From positions 8,374,646-8,438,645 of the forward strand of contig CM067561.1 of NCBI GenBank assembly GCA_034509755.1: 64,000 nt of DNA, given 5' to 3'. The stretch comes from Anisodus tanguticus. Its lineage: Eukaryota; Streptophyta; Magnoliopsida; Solanales; Solanaceae. Shown piece after piece: positions 57,552-64,000 of this stretch (position 1 is the first letter of the stretch; each line of letters begins with the position of its first letter). The position numbers were made by a program, and so were the translations under genes. The notes below the pieces were generated by a model. The model made no database searches, was not told the DNA's origin, and saw only the letters and a list, made by a program, of their open reading frames with translations.

Positions 57552-58650
57552 ATGTCTAAGAACAATTTTCACCCTGCCCTCACGGTTTCCAATATCAAGA
57601 GCAGTATCCCTATTGTCCTTGAGATGGAAAACGTCCAATATGCGACGTGGGCGGAGTTGTTTAAAATTCACGCTATATTTTATCAAGTTCTTCATTACAT
57701 CATTCCTCCCGCTCGACCCCTTCCTGCGGAGGATCCTGAGTTATGGATTACACTTGATGCTGCCGTTCTTCGATGGATATACGCCACTATTTCGGTGGAC
57801 CTTCTACAGACAATTATTGAGCCGGATACCATGGCTATGGCTGCATGGAATAGATTGCATGACATATTCCAAGACAACCAACATTCCCGTGTCGTCACAC
57901 TAGAGCAGGAATTCTCTCTTGTTCGAATGGATGAATTTCCGAACGTTTCTGCATATTGCAAGAAACTAAAGGAGTTGGCGGATCAACTCCGTAATGTTGG
58001 CGCACCAGTAACAAATAATCGTCTAGTGTTGGAACTCTCCTTCGCCAAAGCAACCCTCTTCCCGACTTCCATCAAGCCCGCTCCATGCTTACGTTGGAAG
58101 AAGCCGGTTTGGCTAAAAAGGCGACTACCGGAGCAAGCCCAGTTGTCATGGTGGCGTCCTCTCCTAGTCCTTCGGGTTTTGTTAATAATTCGGGCCAAAA
58201 CCATAATAATGGTGGTGGCAAGAATAATCGAAAGAATAATAACAAAAACCGCGGGGGCAAACGCGGCTGTTCTAGTGGCGGTTCCGGTAGTAAGCAAGCA
58301 GGCGGTGGGTCCCATCCAGTGAACAGTGGCCCACCACCCCCCTGGGCCCAGCAGTGGGGCCCATGGCACTGGGGCTGGGGCAGTGGGTCGTGGGCCAACA
58401 ACCCTTACAATCAACCAGTGCAGTCCAGCGGCCTGGCCAACAGTCCAGGCCCAACGCCCAGCAATGGCGGCCCACTGGTCAGTGGTCCAACAGCAGCAAC
58501 TCCAGCGGCTACGGCCCAGCACCATCACGGACAAGAGTTCTTGGGCCCCGACCTCCGCAAGCCCATCATGCAGCAGGCCCCACTCAGACTTATATCGAGG
58601 CCGCGATGCACACGTTGGGGTTGACTCAACCGGACCCAAATTGGTACATG
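57552..58650 (+). pseudogene. Copia gag, frameshifted
   Basis: I take the start at ATG 57552 (MSKNNFHPALTVSNIK), since gag of this group opens this way, and not the upstream in-frame ATG at 57444. Conserved capsid text includes WAELFKIHAIFYQVLHYI and WNRLHDIFQDNQHSRVVTLE, then LVRMDEFPNVSAYCKKLKEL. Near 58040 a deletion joins NNRLVLEL to the other-frame segment LRQSNPLPDFHQARSM, which continues as LTLEEAGLAKKA from 58088. The tail is an Asn/Gly/Lys-rich basic region, then a Pro/Trp-rich region without a CCHC knuckle. A further frame change near 58500 leads into protease. Confidence 0.88.
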
Positions 58651-60895
58651 GACACCGGGGCAACTACTCACATGACTTCCGAATCAGGTACTCTCTCCTC
58701 TTATTCCAATATGAGCACCCCTCGGGGTATAATTGTTGGTAATGACAACTCTATTCCAATTTAGGGTTATGGTCAGAAAATGTTGTCTCCCCTCAATCCA
58801 CCCCTTCTCTTGAAAAATACTTTACATGCTCCTAAATTGATTAAAAATTTGGTGTCTGTCCAGAAGTTCACTACTGACAATTCTGTTTCCGTTGAATTTG
58901 ATCCTTTTGGTTTTTCTGTGAAGGATTTCAAGACAGGGAGTCATCTCATGAGGTGTGATAGTAGGGGGATCCGTATCCTATCATGCCTGGTTTCAGTCCA
59001 TTGAGTCAGACCTTGCCGTCAGCCTTTGCAGCCATCTCTCCTTCCATGTGGCATGCTCGTCTGGGTCATCTAGGATTTTCTATTTTATCAGTTTTAGATA
59101 AAAATAGCTTTATTTCCTGTAAGGATACGAGTCGTACTCCACTTTGTCAGTCTTGTTCATTAGGGAAAATTGTTAAGTTGCCATTTGTAGACTCCAATTC
59201 TCATACTTCAATGCCATTTGATATTATTCATAGCGACTTATGGACGTCTCCTGTTCTTAGTTCATTGGGTCATCAATATTATGTTCTCTTTTTAGATGAT
59301 TATTCTAGATTCTTGTGGACGTTTCCAATTGCGAATAAATCACAAGTGTTTTCCATCTTCATCCAATTTAGAGCGTTCATTCGTACTCAATTCGACAGAG
59401 AAATAAAAAATATTCAATGTGATAAAGGGAAAGAGTATGACAATAGAGAGTTTCAGGAATTTTGTGCTAATAATGGGATAAATTTTCGTTTTTCATGTCC
59501 TCATACATCTTCACAAAATGGGAAAGCCGAACGTAAAATTCGTTCCATAAATAACATTGTCCGAACTCTCTTAATTCATGCCTCCATACCTCCATATTTT
59601 TGGCATCATGCTCTACAAATGGCCACATATCTTCTTAACATAATTCCTTCTAAAGGTCTGACATATTCTTCCCCCCTCAAGATCCTATATAATAAGAACC
59701 CTTCTTATTCTCATCTTCGGATTTTTGGGTGCTTGTGTTATCCGTTATTCCCATCCACCACAATTAACAAACTTCAGGCTCGGTCTACCCCGTGTGTGTT
59801 TTTGGGTTATCCGTCGAATCATCGTGGTTATAAGTGTTTTGATTTATCCTCCAAGAAAATCATAATCAATCGCCATGTCATTTTTGATGAAACTCAATTC
59901 CCATTTACAAAAGTTCATACTCCCGAACCTAAGTTGTATAATTTTTTGGATGACCAAATATCCCCGTATATTATTCAGAATTTTTCGGACATCTCCCGTA
60001 CCCAAAATCCTCCTCAGCGGGCCCACCGCCCGCCGGACCCACAAGCACCGCCACGCCCAAAGCCAATTCCAGCCATCGGAACAGTTCCAAAGCAATTGGG
60101 CCGGCCCAGCCCAGCCCAATTCCGGAACCGGTCCAAGACGAGTCCAAGTATTTACCGATTTGGGCCAGCAGGCCCACTGCCTGCTGGCCAGTCCGTCCCG
60201 AGCCCAGAAAATTCCCAAAAATCCCTCAATTCTTCCTCGAGTCATAGACCGGTCACTCGTAGTCAGCGGGGTATTTTTACACCTAAAAGACATTTTAATT
60301 TACATTCTGATGTCTCTAAATCCCCCTTGCCCCGCAATCCTGTGTCCGCATTAAATGATCCTAATTGGAAAATTGCTATGACTGATGAATATAATGCTCT
60401 TATTGATAATAAGACATGGGAGTTGGTGCCCCGTCCATATGGTATTAATGTTATCAGGTCTATGTTGATTTTTGCTCATAAGGAGAATTCAGATGGGTCC
60501 TTTGCTCGACATAAGGTGCGACTTGTTGGTGATGGTAAGACTCAGCAGGTTGGAATTGATTGTGGTGAGACATTCAGCCCGGTGGTCAAACCGGCTACCA
60601 TTCGCACTGTGCTTAGCTTGGCTCTTTCAAAGACTTGGCCAATTCATCAGTTGGATGTCAAGAATGCTTTTCTACATGGTGATCTCAAGGAAACAATCTA
60701 TATACATCAGCCGTTGGGTTTCAGGGATCCCAACCGCCCTCATCATGTCTGTTTGTTGAAGAAATCATTATATGGGCTTAAGCAGTCTCCACGGGCCTGG
60801 TATACACGATTTGCTGACTTTGTTTCGACTATTGGGTTCACTCACAGCAGGTCAGATAATTCCTTGTTCATCTACCGCCGTGGTTCGTATTGGCC
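58651..60895 (+). pseudogene. Copia protease, integrase and RT first half, broken
   Basis: Protease has its active site DTGA in WYMDTGATTHM (58642-58675). An in-frame TAG at 58762-58764 interrupts it before GYGQKMLSPLNPP. A frame change in the G run at about 58969-58973 follows. From 58983 a 648-codon frame carries GAG-pre-integrase WHARLGHLGF with CQSCSLGK, then the integrase core: HSDLW (first Asp), QCDKGKEYDN (second Asp) and NGKAERKIR (Glu), plus WHHALQMATYLLNIIPSK. After a proline-rich linker RT begins at about 60355 with NWKIAMTDEYNALIDNKTW, FSPVVKPATIRTVLSLA and QLDVKNAFLHGDLKETIY. It loses frame at about 60885. The long open frame suggests modest age. Confidence 0.92.
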
Positions 60896-61845
60896 TATAT
60901 TCTGTTGTATGTGGATGATATCATCTTGACTGCCTCTTCCGATACCTTGCGCCAGTCCATCATGACCATGCTCAGTTCTGAGTTTGCTATGAAAGACTTA
61001 TGGCCTTTGAGTTATTTTTTGGGGATTGCCGTCAAGCGTCATTCAGGTGGCTTGTTTTTGTCTCAACGAAAATATGCTACTGAGATCATAGAGAGGGCTG
61101 GGATGTCATCCTGTAAGTCCACTTCCACGCCAGTTGATGCAAACCCAAAGCTAAGTGCCGAAGCAGGTGCACCATACGAGGACCCGACCGCTATCGCAGC
61201 AGTCTGGCAGGGGCCCTCCAGTATCTTACCTTTACCAGACCGGATATTACATATGCGGTTCAAAGCAGTGTGTTTATTCATGCATGATCCCGAGTTGAGC
61301 ACATGAATGCAATCAAACGCATCATTCGGTATATTCAGGGGACACTAGACTATGGGTTGCACTTATATCCTTCATCTACATCCACACTTGTCTCTTACAC
61401 GGATGCTGATTGGGGTGGTTGTCCCGACACCAGACGGTCGACTTCTGGCTAATGTATGTTCCTTGGCAACAACTTGGTCTCCTGGTCAGCAAAACGTCAG
61501 GCAACTCTATCACGCTCAAGTGCCGAGGAAGAATATCGAGGGGTAGCGAATGTGGTCTCCGAATCATGTTGGCTGCGTAATTTGCTTTTGGAGCTTCATT
61601 GTCCCATTCAGAAGGCAACCTTGGTATATTGCGATAACATTAGTGCCATCTACCTTTCAGGTAACCCAGTTCAACACCAACGCACCAAGCATATCGAAAT
61701 GGACATTCACTTTGTCCGTGAAAAGGTTGCAAAGGGTCAAGTTCGCGTATGCCATGTCCCGTCTTGTTATCAAATTGCAGACATCTTTACAAAGGGTCTA
61801 CCAGCGGTTCTCTTTGAAGATTTTAGGTACAGTCTCAGCGTTTGA
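60890..61845 (+). pseudogene. Copia RT active site and RNase H, broken
   Basis: The RT catalytic motif LLYVDDIILT is intact at about 60902-60931 in a new frame, followed by SYFLGIAVKRHSGG and LSQRKYATEIIERAGM. Frame is lost near 61195. The C-terminal text continues as AGALQYLTFTRPDITYAVQ, a stop near 61288, and YIQGTLDYGLHLYPS. RNase H has SYTDADWGGCPDTRRSTSG, then a stop where a Tyr codon is usual (near 61452). ATLSRSSAEEEYRGVAN, LVYCDNISAIYLSGNP and HIEMDIHFVREKV lead to the stop after SLSV at 61845. The remaining motifs look well conserved. Confidence 0.9.
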
Positions 61846-61862
61846 AAATCGCCCGCTATGAC

Positions 61863-61872
61863 TGCGGGGGTG
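61863..61872 (+). other. Copia polypurine tract
   Basis: TGCGGGGGTG directly precedes the 3' LTR start TGTTAAAC at 61873. It is G-rich and in the expected place for plus-strand priming, though interrupted by pyrimidines. Confidence 0.6.
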
Positions 61873-62251
61873 TGTTAAACAGAGCAATATACATGTGATA
61901 TACACTGAATATACAGCATTGTATATCACATGTATATCAGTGGACTGAAGCGAGCAGCGAGCGGTGCGGTCTAGCGACGGTGGCCCGATTGGGCCTCTCG
62001 GTAGTGGCCCAGCATGTCCAGCCCTTGGCAGTATTTAGGGCAGCAAAACAGTGGACATGATTTGTATATTAAGAAAAGTATATTGTGTGTATATTGTAGT
62101 ATATTTGTTACCTAGATTAGGTTATACACTTACCATAATTAGGATATACACTTACCATATTGTATAGTTAGAATTATGGTAGAAGAAGGTTTGTAACTTG
62201 TATATATATCTATTCAATCAATGAAAATAATCAAGGGGATTATTTCTTTCA
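61873..62251 (+). repeat. 3' LTR of the copia element
   Basis: 379 bp, same ends as the 5' LTR, followed by GTATG. Most visible differences from the 5' LTR are in the loop of the inverted repeat and the GC-rich segment after it (61945-61990). Confidence 0.94.
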
Positions 62252-62256
62252 GTATG

Positions 62257-63833
62257 TAATGGCTATTCTTTATTTTTTTGGCATGATTCCGTACGAATAA
62301 TGGTTTCCAAATAAAATATCTTATTCCTACTATTGTTTGTTCCTTGTTGGGAGTACTTTCATGTCATATATCCTCCTCTTGTCTTGTATTGACTTGTTGA
62401 TTGATGGTTGAGCTTGTCTCATATCTTGTTCCTCATAAAACAGAAAGAGTTAGAAGTACATATTCATAGAGTCGACCAAATATTGTACGAGAGTAAAAGA
62501 ACAAGTCTTATGAAGTATAAGAGCCAAGAATGCGATAGTTATATAAGCAAGTCATTGATCCTAGGGGCGGGTAGAGCTTCCCGTAAGAACGTCTACTCCT
62601 TAAGATATCAATAGATATATTATAGGCCACCGCTTTATGTAAATAATGTAATAGTTGAAAGAAGTAATGCATATTATATAAGTGATTAAGCTTATGAATA
62701 TTAGAGGAGATTTATGACGTCCCTATAAATAACATACCGAACTAGAAATATCATAAAGTGTGCAGAACGATTAAGCTTGTGTGTAATAGCTGAGACTTGT
62801 GATGATTGTCCCTAATAGATAGCCTATCATAAAAAAAAGGCTAATCAAATCTTAATCTAGAAAGGTGAGATGTGAAGAAAAGAAGATAATAAGAGGCTAA
62901 TAATCTCATAATGAAAGGCTACGATTCTTTAGCTTATTAACTGTTATTTAACCTTTGTATGTTGTGACTAAGGTTGTGTGAGCTATCCCCTGTCAGGAAT
63001 CTACGTTCAATTCTTACTTATTTTATGTTAATAGAGAGAGTAGAGAGTTTATATATACAATATACTATTATTTGCAGAATTACTATATCCTTGCCTTATA
63101 GATGGTAAGAGATATATAGTTTGCCTTCAGCGCTATACAAATATGTGCATTGCCTTCGGGACTATACATAGATTGTTTGCCTTCAGGGCTTTTTATATTT
63201 ACCTTTGGGGCTATGTTACTATACACCGGACCCCACATGAGGCTGGATAATTTATTTTTAGTATTGCATTCATCATATGAACAGAGACAGGTAGATATCT
63301 TTCCAGATTATCCTTTACTCCGTAATTTATATCCAATATATATATCATGTATATCAGGCTGGTTTCTGTTTCAGTTATTATCTGCCTTACATACTTGGTA
63401 TAATAATTTATACTTGCGTCCTATTGTTGGGGTATTGCATTTCATGCCCGCACGTTTAGGTAGCCAATTTGACAAGCTCTCACAGTAGACAGGGTCGATA
63501 TTCAGCGAAGGATCGGTAAGACTCTATTTCATCTAAAGTGTAGCTGAGTCTAGTTGTCAACTTATTAGATCATGTTTGTAGCCTTCATGGGTAGGCCCGG
63601 GCATTGTCCTGACCAAATGATGTCAGTAACTCTTTGAGGCTTTGTAGACACATATCGATATGCACAATATATTGTGTAGCCTTATCGGCCTAAGATATTA
63701 TGATTAGTTTACAAGTTGGCCTTGATGGCCCAGATTGTTTGTTGGGTTTCTAGAGCTCACGAGTTATAGTTGGTACGCTCGGGGTCATGTAAAGCACCAT
63801 GTGCCGGCCAGGCCTTCTCAGGTTTAGGGCGTG
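62257..63833 (+). repeat. LTR C, right part
   Basis: This resumes LTR C after the copia insertion and ends GGTTTAGGGCGTG before the second ACATG (63834-63838). Its last 350 bases resemble the ends of the B-family LTRs: GCCTTATCGGCC, GGTACGCTCGGG and GTGCCGGCC appear in the same order as at 29170-29293. A run of GCCTTC(A/G)GGGCTAT-like pieces lies at 63122-63215. The open frames at 62408-62614 and 63150-63488 have no recognisable product. Confidence 0.72.
63122..63215. repeat. Short degenerate tandem repeat in LTR C
   Basis: Four related pieces occur in a row: GCCTTCAGCGCTATAC, GCCTTCGGGACTATAC, GCCTTCAGGGCTTTTT and ACCTTTGGGGCTATGT, spaced about 27-33 bases apart. Confidence 0.7.
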
Positions 63834-63838
63834 ACATG

Positions 63839-64000
63839 TTGACTTTCTATTATTTGTGGCATTTTAAGAATTAAGATAATCTTGTATATTTATTATTTCC
63901 GTTTTTTAAAAATCATATGTTCAAAATGGGAAATGGTTTGCCTATCAGTGGGTTAAGTGTAAGTGTCATCATGACATGTGATTAGAGTTATGAAAATAAC
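63839..64000 (+). repeat. D2 LTR, 3' end part
   Basis: TTGACTTTCTATTATTTGTGG at the left matches the D1 LTR near 37816-37840, and the segment GGTTTGCCTATCAGTGGG near 63937 matches GGTTCGCCTACCGGTGGG at 37911. The window ends within a few bases of the expected LTR terminus. It completes the D2 LTR broken at 56134. Confidence 0.72.

Larger units (their letters stand above)
57027..62251 (+). mobile_element. Ty1-copia element, complete structure, coding broken (5.2 kb)
   Basis: LTRs at 57027-57397 and 61873-62251 begin TGTTAAACAG and end TTTCTTTCA. The insertion is flanked by a perfect 5-bp duplication GTATG (57022-57026 and 62252-62256). A Met-type primer site follows the 5' LTR and a purine-rich GCGGGGGTG precedes the 3' LTR. 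The order gag, protease, integrase, RT, RNase H is Ty1-copia. Short LTRs and the absence of a visible zinc knuckle suggest the Ale/Retrofit-like group (inference). At least six breaks interrupt the polyprotein. Confidence 0.95.

Noticed and set aside
57983..58663. 226-codon minus-strand open frame and its overlaps
   Set aside because: It is antisense to the copia gag tail, which has biased codons and GC-rich Pro/Gly/Trp text; the plus strand has the real protein signature.
59844..60293. 149-codon minus-strand open frame
   Set aside because: It is antisense to the copia integrase C-terminus and proline-rich linker, with no domain of its own.
1..64000. CRISPR arrays, operons, riboswitches and bacterial promoters
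   Set aside because: No regularly spaced identical repeats with unique spacers and no prokaryotic gene organisation; all content is plant transposon sequence.

Overview
The window looks like a stretch of plant heterochromatin or intergenic DNA, most likely from a Solanaceae species with a large, repeat-rich genome. That assignment is an inference from the repeat families (long-LTR Tel/Del-type Ty3-gypsy chromovirus-like elements, Ty1-copia, hAT, a DUF4283-type LINE ORF1, and a tRNA-derived SINE). No host gene, rRNA, tRNA or CRISPR array could be supported. Almost every recognisable protein is a decayed transposon protein, broken by stops and frameshifts.

Left part (1-19547): a decayed Ty1-copia element on the minus strand (LTR 1-754, pol remnant to about 3640) lies next to an old hAT transposase pseudogene (minus). 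That pseudogene is now in three pieces: 3690-4026, 6131-6762 and 18476-18600. It was split by a solo LTR of family B (4027-6130, flanked by ACAAT) and by a roughly 11.7-kb Ty3-gypsy element A1 (6763-18475, minus) with two LTRs of about 2.8 kb and a broken gag-pol. A1 carries an 815-bp non-autonomous hAT element (12079-12893) in its reverse transcriptase, with a perfect 8-bp duplication.

Middle (18601-35489): a second family-B LTR was split by element A2 (19548-28818), which has LTRs related to A1 but a 3-kb interior with no gag-pol (LARD-like). Next come a LINE ORF1 remnant (29294-30166, minus), an unassigned stretch, an internally deleted hAT element H1 (31204-33978, plus), and unassigned AT-rich DNA with a 141-142 bp tandem repeat.

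Right part (35490-64000): gypsy element D1 (LTR 35490-37970, gag-pol to 40646) ends abruptly at a long LTR-like unit E (40647-45790) that holds a young SINE with a 51-nt poly(A). Then come a truncated A-family element A3 (45794-51261, minus) fused to a 5'-truncated hAT copy H2 (51262-52511), and a copia gag remnant (52622-53610). The end is a three-level nest: LTR D2 (53615-56134 and 63839-64000) contains LTR C (56140-57026 and 62257-63833), which contains a structurally complete Ty1-copia element (57027-62251) with matching LTRs and a GTATG duplication.

The genes do not form a pathway. They are independent mobile elements whose order of insertion can be read from the nesting. I found no convincing new biological system. 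The most interesting signals are sequence blocks shared between different LTR families, GC-rich or perfect hairpins inside LTRs of several families, the gag-pol-less A2 element, a palindromic hAT target site, and a templated-filler junction.
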